A DNA stretch of 64,000 nt from Plazaster borealis (GCA_021014325.1 CM037461.1:2753501-2817500), one strand, 5' to 3'. Positions 21,261 to 32,979 are shown, numbered from the stretch's first letter. Made by a program: numbers and translations. Notes: a model not told the origin generated them from the letters alone.

Positions 21261-21524
21261 GAATGGTCAATGTGTAGTCTTGAATGCCTATAAATGAAAT
21301 AGAATAACTGAAACGAATCTGAATGAGAAAAACGAAATCATGTGTGCACAAAAATGACATTGAATGCACTTAGAGCTAAAAAGAAACCCTAGTTTGAATG
21401 GATTACATGTAGGGGTAAATGCTCGAGTTTAAATGTGTGTTAATGAAATTGATTGATTTTCTGCTAAAATTTGGCTATATTTTAATTACTTTAACCCTAA
21501 CCCCCTAAGCATTTCTACCAGAAA

Positions 21525-21650
21525 GCTTCCACAACCCATCATACTCCAACAGTTTACTAATATTGGAACAGTACACAACCCATCATACTCCAACAGTTTA
21601 TGTACTGGAACAGTACACAACCCAGCATACTCCAACAGGTCCTGTACTTC
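21525..21650. repeat. Short tandem repeat, about 3 units of 46-50 bp
   Basis: 'cacaacccatcatactccaac' followed by 'ggaacagta', three times. Confidence 0.8.
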
Positions 21651-21973
21651 TGGACTGTGATTTAGTGGGTACTTTTCACAGTACTAAACCATCCAAATTT
21701 CAACAAACATCTGTTTGATTTTGTGCAGGCCTGAGGTGGTTAGGGTTTTAAGGATCCGCAGAAACCCTGTAAACATGTATACACTCAATAAAAAAAGGTT
21801 TTCTCGGGGGGAATTCCTCTTGAAGATGATGAGTTTGAATGATGACCCCCTTCCCCTTCCCGTGACGTACGTGGCACGTACTTAACTTTTCCAGAAGAGA
21901 ACAAGGGACTACTGAGTCATACCCGAGTCAGGAAATGCCCTGCATCCTGGCGTACGTGCAGAGCGGGCGGTCT

Positions 21974-22205
21974 CAGCACTGTGGGGAGAATTCCCTCATG
22001 CCAAAAAAAAATACAAGGGGCTAAGACGGTCTGCTGATCAGAGAAAAGGGGTCGGTCCGAAAAAAAAAAGAGAGGTAAAAAGAAAGGCTTGGTTTGTGGA
22101 GAGAATTCCCTCATTCCCAAAAAATTACAACGGCTAAGACGGTCTGCTGATCAGAGAAAAGGGGTCGGTCCGAAAAAATGAGAGGAAAAAAGAAAGGCTT
22201 TGTTT
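21974..22205. repeat. Tandem duplication, 2 x about 118 bp
   Basis: Units share 'gagaattccctcat', 'ctaagacggtctgctgatc' and 'agagaaaaggggtcggtcc'. Confidence 0.85.
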
Positions 22206-22296
22206 GTTTTGTTTTGAGGGATGCTGAAGAAAAAGGTTTGTCCTGCAAAAAAATGCTGTATTGTATTGATTCTGCTTTTTTGTTGGCAAACAGTCT

Positions 22297-22515
22297 AAAG
22301 GCCTTGTCACACAAGGCAATTTTTTTCAGGCAACTTGGAGGCAACCAACTGCACTGCATGCACAATGAACACTTCAGCAGCACAAGAGACATTCTTCCAG
22401 CTGTAACTCACTATCCCCAAGAAAATTATGATAAAACTGAAATGTAAAAGAATGTTCTTATTGGAGATTGCCTGGAACTGGTTGCATGTAAATTGCCTCG
22501 TGTGACATGGCCTTT
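22297..22515. mobile_element. MITE with GGCCATGTCACACGAGG-type termini
   Basis: Arms 'aaggccttgtcacacaaggc' and 'gcctcgtgtgacatggcctt'. Copies at 29677-29873 (both ends) and 48546-48690 (left end). Confidence 0.75.
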
Positions 22516-23208
22516 TAAGAATTATTGTTGTAAAAAGGGATACACGTGTGAATTTCAAGAAATGAGGAATACATTACATTGTCTATTTTGAAAAGGAAAA
22601 TATTTTTGTTTATGAGCAGAATCACTGAAGCAGAGACACAAGTACAGTTTCCACACATTTACAAGTCATTAATTACAAATAACAGGTGCGACAAATGTAC
22701 ATTTACATGTAGTTCTTAACCATGTTGACCTTCAAACGAGGCACCTACATGTAATTGGGACAGTTGTAACTCCGTGGATTGGTTAACTGCTTTATATAGT
22801 TTTGTTTCCTGTTTTGACATTTTTTGACCAATTTTTTTTAGAGTTTAAATAAAAAATGTGAAGAAAAAAAATTGAAAACAAAATTTGAAAAAATCAATTA
22901 CTGACATTTGTTCCCGTATGTTTTAAGGGTTTGTTTTGCATTTGTTCAATGCTTTCTTTATTTTAGTGTGTTGTTTACATGTCCAGGTATTGCCTGTGTA
23001 AATTTAAGCTGATTTATTTGCTTAATTAATTAATTTTTATAATGTGGTTTATCTACATGTACCAGTGACAATTGACCGACTGGTTTTGTACACAAAAGAT
23101 GCTGGCAGAGTTTTGTCCTGCCCCTTTCTAACCAAACCACTGTCCAATGTTGATTGACACCCCCTCTGGGACGTGCGGCATGGCCCAGCTTAGGATCTTA
23201 TGGCATGA

Positions 23209-23450
23209 AGACCCATTGCGAAACACGCAGCGTACTCACATGCGCCTATCCTGGGTGTCAAAATCGTAACAAACCTGGCAAAAGAGAGTTGACACCCAAA
23301 ATGACGCGCATTGTTCAGAGGCGCGTTCCAGGTCTATAGAAATCAATAGGTACGCTGAGTTCACGCGCACGTTTTTACGCACAGAGAACAGCTATCGTCC
23401 AATGATCTGCCTCCTTTTTGAGAGTGTGACGTCATATGCAATGGGTCTAT
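23209..23450. mobile_element. MITE, TAGACCCATTGC family, near-complete
   Basis: 'agacccattgcg...gcaatgggtctat' termini, with an internal hairpin around 'gggtgtcaaaatcg/gacacccaaaatgac'. Confidence 0.75.
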
Positions 23451-23730
23451 AAGACTCATCTTTTCAAACAGTATTTTTGTAACATTGCAACTTATTGAAA
23501 GGTTTGTATTTATTATTCATTTTCTACATAACTAGTTCATCTTTTTTGCCTACTGTGTATTTGGCTGGTCAAGACGTAATTTGTTTGTAAAACTGTTTAA
23601 TTATCGCTGTTTTTAATTTAATTTATGTTGTTTAATCCATTTTTGCTTGTATTCAGCGCCTTGAGGCGGAACCGATCTGCAATCTGTTTGCGCTTTATAA
23701 ATCTCTCTTTATTATTATTATTATTATATG
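23450..23730 (+). mobile_element. LINE 3' end (CR1/L2-like tail)
   Basis: 'aagactcatcttttcaaaca' corresponds to the KTHLF end of the ORF, and the tail reads 'cagcgccttgaggcgg...tttgcgctttataaat...(ATT)n', matching the LINE tails at 43790 and 51770. Confidence 0.65.
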
Positions 23731-24000
23731 CAGTGTATGAGCTGACCAGTGTGTACATGTGGTTAAGAGACAATGGAAATATTAAAAGCATGTGCTGACA
23801 ATGTACCTCATTTTAGGGTTTTAAACCGCGATTGTCTCAACAATGCAATGTTGTGTCGTCTTTAGTGACACATACACATGTACCAGGAAATGAAACAAGC
23901 CATTCAACCATTTAAACTCCAATTAAAGTACTGTCCAAGTAGTCTGTGCGTCAATTTTTCCAATGTACAAAAAAGGAAAAAAACACATTGTCTCCCTTTT

Positions 24001-24396
24001 TAAAGGGAACGTATACGTTTGGTAATCACTCTTAAAATGAATGGCAACAAAAACTTACTTCGTTAGAAGTACAGTAGCCTTCGATAGTATAAAGCATATT
24101 TAGAAACATTTCACTTCAAAGTAATATGTTTTATGGAAAAAGATATCAGTTTTTATCCCCCAAAAATTGAATTTGAGAAAAAATACTCTCAGTAACGTAC
24201 CTCAGATTGTGTATTCTAATTACGGATTATTCTTCCTCAGTGGGCATTTTCGCTCCGGATTTTTCGGCGATATCTCAAAAACGCGACCAAATGAAATTTT
24301 CACATGTTACATGTACTTTTATTAAATATTTATATACATTTAGAGGATTAAAACAATCGAGCAGTTCCAAAAACCAAAGGTATACTTTCCCTTTAA
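24001..24396. mobile_element. TTAA-bounded MITE, first of a chain of three
   Basis: aaagggaacgtatacgtttgg to 'ggtatactttccctttaa'. It ends in the TTTAAAG that also starts the next element. Confidence 0.75.
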
Positions 24397-24964
24397 AGGC
24401 AGGGTATACCTTTGGTATTTACTCCAAAAATTAATGACCATAAAAACTTACTTGCTAAGAACATGGTAAGAAGCACTGCACACTGTTGATAATGTGTAAC
24501 ATTTTGAGAAATGATTCCCTTCTAATGATGTGGTTTAAGAGAAAGGTATTCAAAAAGGTTTCAATCTAAAAAATGTTTCCTGCAAGAAATGTTTCTAAGA
24601 TTGTGTATTCCAATTACGGATTATTCTTCCAGCGTGGAAATAACCACTCCAGATTTTCGGCGATATCTCAAATCAAATCAGGCCTGAAATTACACGGAGG
24701 CCACGAAGGCCATGGCCTCTGTTGCCCTCGTCTTGGCCTTGGTGCCCCTTCAAAAGTTTCCCGTAGACTTTTAACATATTCCAGTGAAAGTGCCCTTTGC
24801 AAAATGAAATGGCCATGCCCTTTAAAAACATGAAATTCCAGGCCTGCAAATAATAAACCACAAGGGAAACTGACTGGGTAAATTTTATTGTATAAAAATA
24901 GATCTACATTTATAAAGGACTAAAACTATCGAACGGTTCCAAAAAACCAAAGCCTGTACCTTTA
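24393..24964. mobile_element. TTAA-bounded MITE, second of the chain, with internal insertion
   Basis: ttaaaggcagggtatacc to 'gcctgtacctttag'. The middle (about 24680-24850) is a GC-richer stretch with 'ggccacgaaggccatggcc' that looks inserted. Confidence 0.65.
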
Positions 24965-25347
24965 GAGGCACTGGACACGTTTAGTAGTTTGTCAAAGACC
25001 AGTATTCTCACTTGGTGTATCCAAACAAATACATAAAATAATAAACCTGTGAAAATTTGGGCTCAATTGGTCATCGAAGTTGCAAGAAAATAATGAAAGA
25101 AAAAACACCCTTGTTGCACAAATTTGTGTGCTTTCAGATGCCTGAGAATGGCTTCAGGCATGAAGTTTTTCTCAGATTCAAATAATTTAGTGAGAAATTA
25201 CCTCTTTCTCAAAAACTACATTACTTCAGAGGGAGTCGTTTCTCACAATGTTTTATACTATCAACAGCTTTCCGTTGCTCGTTACCAAGTCAGTTTTTAT
25301 GCTAATGTATATTTTGAGTAATTACCAAATGTGTCCAGTGCCTTTAA
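24961..25347. mobile_element. TTAA-bounded MITE (TTAAAGGCACTG family), third of the chain
   Basis: tttagaggcactggacacg to 'gtgtccagtgcctttaa', with central stem 'agatgcctgagaatggcttcaggcat'. Confidence 0.82.
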
Positions 25348-26245
25348 CTAGTATAGGACTGCCCCTGTATTGTAAACTCTTTCTGCCCTTTTGTGGTATG
25401 GCACATTACCAATTATGAACAATGACAAAAACTTGTAAAGTTGCCACCGATTTCATTCTCGATGCTGATGGCTCGATTCTAATGGCTTGGTGCTGTGAGG
25501 TACTCACTAGGAAGTCAAGTTGCATTCTAAAAAAAGACATTACCAACAAAACCACATCCTCCGGTGCAGTGTACATACATGTACCCAGTGTACAGGCAAT
25601 TATCTCATCTACACTGTACATGTAACTCAAACATATGCCATTAACCCAATAGAGACCATAGCAGCCACAAGCGGCTCATACCAAAATGCCCATAGCGGCC
25701 GCATTACCAATATATATTTTGAGCAATTGACCATATTTTTGACCGCGTGAGGGCGCTTTCTTCAGGGAATGTCTTGCAACACATTTAGTTTCATCTTATT
25801 TTAATTGCCTGTATGTAGTTTTCTTGCAGCAATGACGAAATTCATAAACATAATAATAACACAAATTTAAAAACCGTTTGTTTACTTGTTTTTCATCACG
25901 TAAAATTGGTCCACAAAGGCCCTCACGCGGTCAAAAATACGGCGGATTACCAAATGTGTCCGGCGCTTTAACTAGTATACACGTAGGACTGTCCCTGTAT
26001 TGCAAACTCTTTCTGCCCTTTTGTGGTATGGCACATTACCAATTATGAACAATGACAAAAACTTGTAAAGTTGCCACCGATTTCGTTCCCGATGTTGATG
26101 GCTCGGCGCAGTGAGGTACTAACTAGGAAGTCAAGTTACATTCTAAAAAAAGATATTACCAACAAAACCACATCCTCCGGTGCAGTGTACATACATGTAC
26201 CCAGTGTACAGGCAATTACCTCATCTACACTGTAACTCCATGCCA
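25348..26245. repeat. Direct duplication (2 x ~280 bp) flanking an inverted repeat
   Basis: 25348-25625 and 25968-26240 both read 'ctttctgcccttttgtgg', 'caatgacaaaaacttgtaaag', 'cctccggtgcagtgtacat'. Between them lie a relic of the 2.5 kb minisatellite (25655-25705) and a fold-back (25733-25943) with arms 'tatttttgaccgcgtgagggc'/'gccctcacgcggtcaaaaata'. Confidence 0.85.
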
Positions 26246-26269
26246 TTAAAGGTAGGGTCATCGATTGGC

Positions 26270-26338
26270 AGGATTTCTCTGTGCTCGGCAAATTTTTGTT
26301 TTTTGCTTAGCAGCTTTATGAAAGTTGGCGCAGGGAAT
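26270..26338. mobile_element. Right-end fragment of a GGGCCC-type MITE
   Basis: 'tttctctgtgct' through 'gcttagcagctttatgaaa' matches the right part of the copy at 16561-16756. Confidence 0.55.
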
Positions 26339-26500
26339 TTCGAGGATGGACTGGCATCCTGTCCAGGAGGAATAGAAATATTCTCCGTCGTATTACTGCC
26401 AAGGAAACCGGATATAAACACCGGCCTGATGAGCCATATTGGCTCGGGGCGGACTTTACTTTACTTTTTTACACCCAAACTTCACTGGAGGGATTCTCAC

Positions 26501-26662
26501 CTCTACATAAGCTTCAGGGATCAAGCCTTTCTGTTTGTTGGAAGTTTCAGCCTCCCACCATCCGTCTCCGACGTCTTGTCTGATGATGGTCAAGACTTGA
26601 TTCTCTCTGATGGTCAACTCCCCGTTCTCCGTTTCCCCATCAAAGTCGTACAAAACTTTCAC
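26501..26662 (-). CDS. SNX9-like: SNX9/18/33-family sorting nexin, exon 2 (complete SH3 domain)
   Basis: This 54-codon exon encodes a whole SH3 domain. Visible landmarks are the ALYDF-type motif VLYDF (residues 3-7), GELTIRENQVLTI (RT-loop end and following strand), DVGDGWWEAE with the ligand-binding tryptophan (residues 31-40), and GLIPEAYVE (residues 46-54), the conserved 3-10 helix and last strand. The spacing and the NELT/GELT, DVGxGW and GLxPxxYVE pattern match the N-terminal SH3 domain of sorting nexins 9, 18 and 33. In that family this SH3 binds proline-rich partners such as dynamin and N-WASP during endocytosis and macropinocytosis. Acceptor AAG|GTG and donor GAG|GTGAGA give phase 0 on both sides. 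Other SH3 proteins are possible from this exon alone, but the downstream DPW and DWDD exons favour SNX9-like. This is the most secure coding sequence in the window. Confidence 0.93.
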
Positions 26663-26745
26663 CTTGGAATCAAAATAATGAACAAAATTAAGACAAGCTT
26701 GCAAAAAAAAACACCAAAGAACTTGTCTACCTCAGCTTATCACCA

Positions 26746-26939
26746 GGGCCCAATTTCATAGAAGTGCCTAAGCATAAAATATTGCCTATAAATTTTCCGC
26801 TTAGAAGAAATGAGCAGGATACCAGTCACAAATGATTCATGTGACATAGTATTTTGGCTGGTAACCCTATTCTGGTAAGCATAATTTTGTTGTGCTTAGC
26901 TACCTTTTTTGCTTAAAGCAGCTCTATGAAATTGGGCCC
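26746..26939. mobile_element. MITE, GGGCCCAATTTCAT family, full copy
   Basis: Both GGGCCC ends are intact. It lies about 85 bases upstream (gene sense) of the SH3 exon. Confidence 0.85.
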
Positions 26940-27041
26940 AGGTCACCAAAACACGGAAGGAGAAATAGGGTAAGAAAAAAGCGCAGCTCTACAGATATAG
27001 TTGCCAGGGACATCAGGGTGCTTCCAACTGATCTTCCCAAC

Positions 27042-27421
27042 TTAAAGGCAGTGGACACTATTGGTAATTACTCAAAATAATTATTAGCACAAAACCTTAC
27101 TTGGTATCAAGTAATGGGGAGAGGTTGGTGGTATAAAACATTGTGAGAAACGGCTCCCTCTGAAGTGGAGTAGTTTTCGAGAAAGAAGTAGTTTTCCACG
27201 AATTTGATTTCTCAAGTTTAGAACTTGAGGTCTCGAAATCAAGCATCTGAAAGCACACAACTTCGTGTGACAAGGGTGTTTTTTCTTTCATAGTTATCTT
27301 GCAACTCCGACGACGGATCGAGCTCAAATTTTCACAGGTTTGTTATTTTATGCATATGTTGAGATACACCAAGTGAGAAGACTGGTCTTTGACAATTACC
27401 AAACGTGTTCAGTGTCTTTAA
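27042..27421. mobile_element. TTAA-bounded MITE (TTAAAGGCA family), full copy
   Basis: ttaaaggcagtggacac to 'gtgttcagtgtctttaa', with central stem 'tctcaagtttagaacttgag'. Confidence 0.82.
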
Positions 27422-27500
27422 TGAGGGATAGACATGAATGGGCAAATCTCAACATGATTCCGACCTCTGGGATCTGGGAAATAATTTTTGTTTTCCACCT

Positions 27501-27700
27501 GGGCCCAATTTAACAGAGCTGCTTAAGCAGAAAAAGTCTAGCTAAGCACAACAAAGTTATGCTTACCAGCATACGGTTACCAGCCAAAATGCCATCTCAC
27601 AAATACTATGTGTGACTGGTATCCTGCTTATTTTTGCTTAAACACAAAATGATTAAGCAATATTTTCTGCTTTAAAAAGCAGCTCTATGAAATTGGGCTC
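27501..27700. mobile_element. MITE, GGGCCCAATTTCAT family, full copy
   Basis: Inverse orientation interior ('tatgcttaccagcatacggttaccagcc'); right end GGGCTC. Confidence 0.85.
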
Positions 27701-27757
27701 TGGAACAACATCTTTGACTCACTACATTACATAAGATATTGAACAACCATTGTGGTG

Positions 27758-27930
27758 TGTCATGGCCGAGCTGTTCTTGCGCATCGGACTCAAGCATTGA
27801 TATTTCTGATCAGGAGAGTGTGAGTTCGAGTCCCAGTTTTGACACTTGTGGTGTTTCGTGGCCAAGCAGTCTAGCGCTTCCAAATTAAGTTTTGGCGGCT
27901 GCGTGTACTGTAAGTCACGGGGGGATCACA
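27758..27930 (+). mobile_element. Two tRNA-SINE heads in tandem
   Basis: 'gtggtgtgtcatggccgagc...gagttcgagtccc...gacacttgtg' is followed by a second start 'gtggtgtttcgtggccaagcag'. Neither has a body. Confidence 0.7.
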
Positions 27931-28479
27931 GTTCTCCCCATGCACAAGCTAGCGTATCGAGCCGATACACGCAAATTGTGGGCTGATATGCACGAATTGT
28001 GGCCGATACAAAAAGCATTTAGAATGCCCCATATTGCACAGCATAGTACAGGGCTTTTAAAGCCAAAGATAAAACATTCCGAAGACCTTGTTTCAATGCA
28101 GCGTGCTTTGCCCAGACCTCCAGAATTTATGAGTAGACAATGCCCCACAGTTTTGTGCGTTATATACATGTAACATAACATGTAACATAACATACATGTG
28201 TCATAACATAACATGACAATTAAATTTCTAGTTGTCTGTCCGTCCGTTCTTGTCCCCGTTTATTGTCTGTCCCCAGGCATCCCTACATAAGCCTCGGCTT
28301 CCAGATGATGCCTCCATACTCTATTTATTTATTTTACTCAGCCTCATTAAATAGCTTTGTTTATTGGTTATTCCTTTAAATGTTTGTACTCTGTTTTCAT
28401 GAAGTATGGAAAAAAATATAAGTTTGAATGAATGAATGAATGAAAATTGATACGGTGCTATTCCACTAAGATCATAGCG

Positions 28480-28660
28480 CACATGTAATGTAACATAAAT
28501 TAACCTTTGGAAAGAGGTGAGTCTTAAGAGCTTTACGAAATGTAGATAAATTAACAGATTCCCTAATGACAGTAGGAAGATTGCTCAAAATCGTTGGCCC
28601 AGCTACACTGAATGCTTTTTGACCCAGAACTTTGTTTTCACGGGGAACAGTCAAGTGAGT
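28480..28660 (-). mobile_element. LINE fragment, C-terminus of RT ORF
   Basis: The minus-strand frame reads GQKAFSVAGPTILSNLP and FRKALKTHLFP, the typical end of CR1/L2-like proteins (FxVAxPxxWNxLP...LKTHLF), with W replaced here. Confidence 0.7.
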
Positions 28661-28851
28661 GATGTCAAGTGTGGACCAAAGAAAATGTGGAGGACTGTAA
28701 TATGACAGTATATTGGAAAGGTATCTAGGAGGAGTAGTTTTGTTCTAGCATTTATTTTTAAAAAAAGTTTAAAATAAGTTTAAAATAAATCCGTTCTCTA
28801 ATCGGTAGCCAATGAAGTTCCCTGAGTGATGGGGCACAATCTAGCGTATCT

Positions 28852-28990
28852 TATGTATACTCCCCAGGGAGCTGAGAAAGATTAAAGGAATGTCATTGGC
28901 CCAATGACCAGGGCACTAATGTAAAGCGCATTCATATGTTATTGTAAAATGCGCTATATTATACATGTTATAAGAACTAGCTATTATTAA
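28852..28990 (+). mobile_element. SINE 3' half ('ctccccagggagctgag' family)
   Basis: 'tatactccccagggagctgagaaag', 'taaagcgcatt', 'aaatgcgctat...taagaactag'. Confidence 0.8.
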
Positions 28991-29676
28991 AATGTCTAAA
29001 AATACATGTACCATGCACTTTGTCTTTCAAGTGGTAAACATCGGTGCCAGGCAGTAACTGCCAATTCATTTTCCATTGACTAATGAACGATTGAAATTCT
29101 TTCCATACGCAGTGCGTATAATCCATAAAGTATGTTTGTTTGTAGTGTGGTCAGAGCTGATAACAAGCTGGTTTATGATAACCAAATAATTAACAAATCT
29201 TAATCCGTTATTAATTAATGATAATAGGAAACGGTCTTCTAAAATCAGAATACGGAACCTAGAAATTGTACTCGGCCATGACGCACCGTACATTATTGAG
29301 ATTGTTATTAGGCCTATTACTTAAAATAGTCTAAAGTAATATTTACGCATAGGTATGTCAATTGCCTGGTTAAATGAATTAAAAATTAACCAGGATGCAA
29401 AACAAATTAATATTTCTGGTTCACTGTACTTGTCCTATGCAGTACTCACTCTCAGTCCATCATTAAAATGTCATTGTGTGGCCAAACAAACAAATAATTA
29501 TGTTGCCTATTAACCGGCCTAACCTAAACAAATCACACAAATCCTACATATTTTTATATGAAGAAAACAACCTTATGGTGCCAACGCAAGCCTGATTTTC
29601 ATACGTGTACATTACATACGTACAACATCCTGTATTAAAAAAAATAGATATTTCAAAGTTGGTTAACGCTGCAGTC

Positions 29677-29873
29677 TTAAGGTCATGTCACACGAGACAA
29701 TTTACAAGAAACCAGTTCCAGGCAATCTCCATGAAGAAAGGGGATTCACATTTGAATGTTCACATATTTTTCTTGAGGATCGTATTAAGACTCTGTTTGA
29801 AAAATTACTCATGTGCTACCAAAGTGTTCCTGTTTAAGTTGCCTGTAAAAGTTGCCTCGTGTGACACGGCCCA
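29677..29873. mobile_element. MITE with GTCACACGAGGCAA-type termini
   Basis: 'aaggtcatgtcacacgagac...gttgcctcgtgtgacacgg', about 200 bases. Confidence 0.78.
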
Positions 29874-30309
29874 TAAACCATTCAACCAGCTATGACCAGT
29901 ATACAAAGATTGTAGGCTACATGTACATGTACATTGAAACAAATGTACATACTTGTGTGTACATTTAACGTTTGTATATTGTGTACATTACTAAAAGTAT
30001 TGTAAAGCATTAAATCTAACAATGTCAACTGTTTAAACAGCAACACTGTCTGCTACTATTTGTCAGCTCTACCAATCTGTATAAAAACTGCAATTAACGA
30101 TTCACCAAACATTGACAGCAGTCAAGGTATACAAGTTCAAAGTCGACTTCCCGAACTTTTATTTGGTGACAACTTGAACTTTCACCAAGGTCGCATTATA
30201 AGGTCTCGTGGTGTTTTGTAACCATTACAAAAGTTTAACTGATTTAATGGGCCTGGGACACAGACTAGGGTCAACAGCAGTCCAGTGTCTAATGCTCGTT
30301 TAAACACCC

Positions 30310-30545
30310 AAGAACCTTCGGGACCATTGTGGTCCCAACCATAGTACATGGAGATTTACGTGGGCAAGATTTTGTTTTGTCAATTATTTGAGTTTAACGT
30401 GGTTTATGACCATGACAAATATGTTGTTGGGAATGTAATACTTAGTGATAAAAAAACATGAAAGTAAAATCAATTCAACAATATAACAAAGAAAACCAGA
30501 GAATTAAACTTGACCTCAGCTTCCGGTTGCTGCAAAAAATTAAGA
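30310..30545 (-). repeat. Dispersed 360 bp repeat, copy 3 (truncated, inverted)
   Basis: 'gggaccattgtggtccc' to 'cagcttccggttgctgcaaa', the reverse of 12640-12905. Confidence 0.78.
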
Positions 30546-30562
30546 ATTGTGTAAATGCTTAA

Positions 30563-30812
30563 TAATGGGTCTAATCCCATAGAGCTGCTTAAAAGCACAC
30601 AAATTAGCTAAGCACAATAAAATTATGCTTACCAGAGTAAGGTTACCAGCCAAAATACCATTCAACATGTATCATCTGTGACTGGTATCCTGCTCATTTT
30701 TGCTTAGCAAAAAATTATTACGCACTAATTGCTGCTTAAACAGCTCCATGGCATGGAGCCCAGGGCCCAATTTCATGAAGCTGTTTAGCAGAAACACTGC
30801 TTAGCAAATATC
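30563..30812. mobile_element. MITE, GGGCCCAATTTCAT family, full copy plus an end fragment
   Basis: A diverged copy (30566-30762, ends ATGGGTCTAATCCCATAGAGC / GGAGCCC) is followed directly by the left 50 bases of another (30763-30812). Confidence 0.7.
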
Positions 30813-30924
30813 TATAATTTTTATTTTACAACTTTTTTTCTGAATGGATTTAAACAGGTCACTAGCGACCGGTCGGTGCATGAAAGAGTTAACTCGAGAC
30901 CTGCACACGCGCATTAAGAATTAC

Positions 30925-31008
30925 CTTTCGAGTACCCAGCATTGTCGGGCAGCCTTCCTGACGATAAACCAAGAATTTATTTCCTCCCAAAGAAGTCAGT
31001 AAAGACGT
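30925..31008 (-). CDS. Possible alternative 5' exon of the SNX9-like gene (low confidence)
   Basis: Inside the 20 kb first intron, 84 minus-strand bases between a weak acceptor (gtggtttgcag) and a donor AAG|GTAATT are open in phase 0. They read TSLLTSLGGNKFLVY and then RQEGCPTMLGTRK. An ATG at 30940-30942, with A at -3, would give MLGTRK joined to VKVLYDF, so the stretch could be an alternative first exon or a cassette. Against it: 28 open codons occur often by chance, the acceptor lacks a pyrimidine tract, and the spacing to YDF is two residues longer than in family members. It is recorded so that it can be tested. Confidence 0.22.
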
Positions 31009-31988
31009 CTGCAAACCACGTCACTTCAGCACAACTTTTAAAACACTTTACCAAGTAAATCGTGTTCATAAACACAAAAATGACTCAGTTCAAGCGTCAC
31101 ACAAATCAGACTTGGAAGAGCTGCGGTGTAAGAACTTTGTCTGATCTTGAAAAAAGTCAACACCGCTGGGAGAAGACAATTGTTCAGCTGGACGGCATGT
31201 CAAGTCTGACTCAGATAAACCCAGACAAAGTGTTTTTGGTGATTCAATACAACTTGTACTCTGCAGGGCTATATTGGAGTTGATCCAAGTCCTATACTCA
31301 GTGACAGTGAAACCACATCATTATTGTGGAAACCACAGTCCTGGCAGACAGGGTTTTTGTCCTATTTCCTTGAACAGTGGGTGGTCTGATGCAGGAATTG
31401 CTGACAAATATTATCAAAATATTCCACTTTAAATAGCACCTGAAACTAACTCCTGGTGGAGGTTGGGGAATTCTTGATGATTTTACAAAATGCAGACGAC
31501 AAAACCAAAACTATTTCAGCAATACAGCACCGACACTTGATTCTTCCCTCAGGCAGCCAGAGAGAGAGAAAGAAAATGTTGAGCGCAGACCAAGAAAATT
31601 TAAATGAAGGATGAAATGCGGAAGTAGTGGTTGATTGTGTGGAGGTCACGAGGTCATGACCTTTACAAGGTGGACTGGAAGCAATAAGGTCAATGCATGT
31701 GGTTGGCAGACACCAGTACAGTTAGGATCAAGTTCTGTTGAAAGGGGTTGGTCAAACTTTGAAATTCGTTGCCACAGAGTTCTGAAGGGTTCAAGTGTTT
31801 TCCACTTGTTTTTTGTTAGTGTGAAAATCTCTTTAATGTGCTCTTAATTACATCCCATGGTTTTCTTACATTTTATTTTTTCCAGTAACTCGGAATATGT
31901 TTGGTCATACAGTGTACAATGTAGATAGATGGCACTTTACAAATTTCTTATTATTATTTAAAAAATAAATTGTCTTTATTGCCTTTCC

Positions 31989-32125
31989 ATGTGGCGTGTC
32001 GTGGCTGAGCGGTCAAGCGCACTGGACTCAAGCTCTGCTGTTTCTGACCAGCAGAGTGTGGGTTCGAGTCCCGGTCTTGACATTTGTGTCCTTAAAGCAA
32101 GGCACTTAGCAATTAATGCTTATTA
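31989..32125 (+). mobile_element. tRNA-SINE head
   Basis: 'gtggcgtgtcgtggctgagcgg...gggttcgagtcccgg...cttgacatttgtgtcctta'; the body is missing. Confidence 0.8.
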
Positions 32126-32279
32126 ACTTACAGTACATGGTACAAAGAGATGGTGGACAAATTTCCTTGAAATATTTTTGTCCAAAATGCTATGTTTTTA
32201 AAAAATGAGTAGAACAATTAGTTTTGATCTCGGAAGACCAAAACTCAATGTTCTAAAATGTAAAAACATGTTTTTGTTT

Positions 32280-32350
32280 TTGTTTTGTTGTTGTTGTTGT
32301 TTTGTTGTTTTGGTGTGTTTGTTTTTTTTTGTTTTTTTTGGGGGGGGGCA
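32280..32350. repeat. Low-complexity TTG/G-rich tract
   Basis: (TGTT)n and (GTTT)n followed by nine Gs. Confidence 0.85.
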
Positions 32351-32372
32351 TTGCCAAAGTACATGTATGATC

Positions 32373-32530
32373 CCACTTTTAAGCAGAAAACATTGCTTTA
32401 AAAAATGCTGCTAAGTAAAAATAAGTGATGAAAACAGTCACAAATGGTGTATACATGTAGGCCCTATGACATGGCATTTTGGCTAGTAACCTTTTCCCAG
32501 GTAAGCAACAATTGTTCAGTGTAAAATTTG
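32373..32530. mobile_element. MITE, GGGCCC family, interior and left part
   Basis: 'ttaagcagaaaacattgctt...acagtcacaaatgg...tgacatggcattttggctagtaacc'; the termini are lost. Confidence 0.6.
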
Positions 32531-32979
32531 CCCTGCTTTTCAAAGACCAAGAGATTGAAACCAACATATATTACTTTCGGTTTCAGACTCAAGACTATAA
32601 AATTATGACTACATGAAAACATTAGTTCATCTGTTTACACCCGTACCCTCCTTAATCAAGCCAATCAAATAACTAATGATCTAGCAGGTGTCATTTAAAG
32701 GTATTCATGGTATTATGTGATTTGTAAGGCTGGGGGGGGAATTTAGTCTGAAAGCTTACTGATTGGATTATGAAGTTCATGCTTGTACCATTTTTCTGTG
32801 AAATATTTCCTTTTGAAATTAAGTCAATTTTGAGAAAACTGTATCTGAAAACATGAACAAAATCCAATCAGTTGATTTCGGTTGTTTTACAACCAAAATT
32901 AAAAACAATGTGTTCACATGCTGAAAGTTGTGCATGATTTTTCACTATTTTCTCCTGACTCGCACAACGGAATAAGCCC

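Noticed and set aside
26180..26761. 193-codon plus-strand open frame, the longest in the window
   Set aside because: It is antisense to the SH3 exon and runs through a MITE fragment; the minus strand carries the recognisable domain and correct splice sites.
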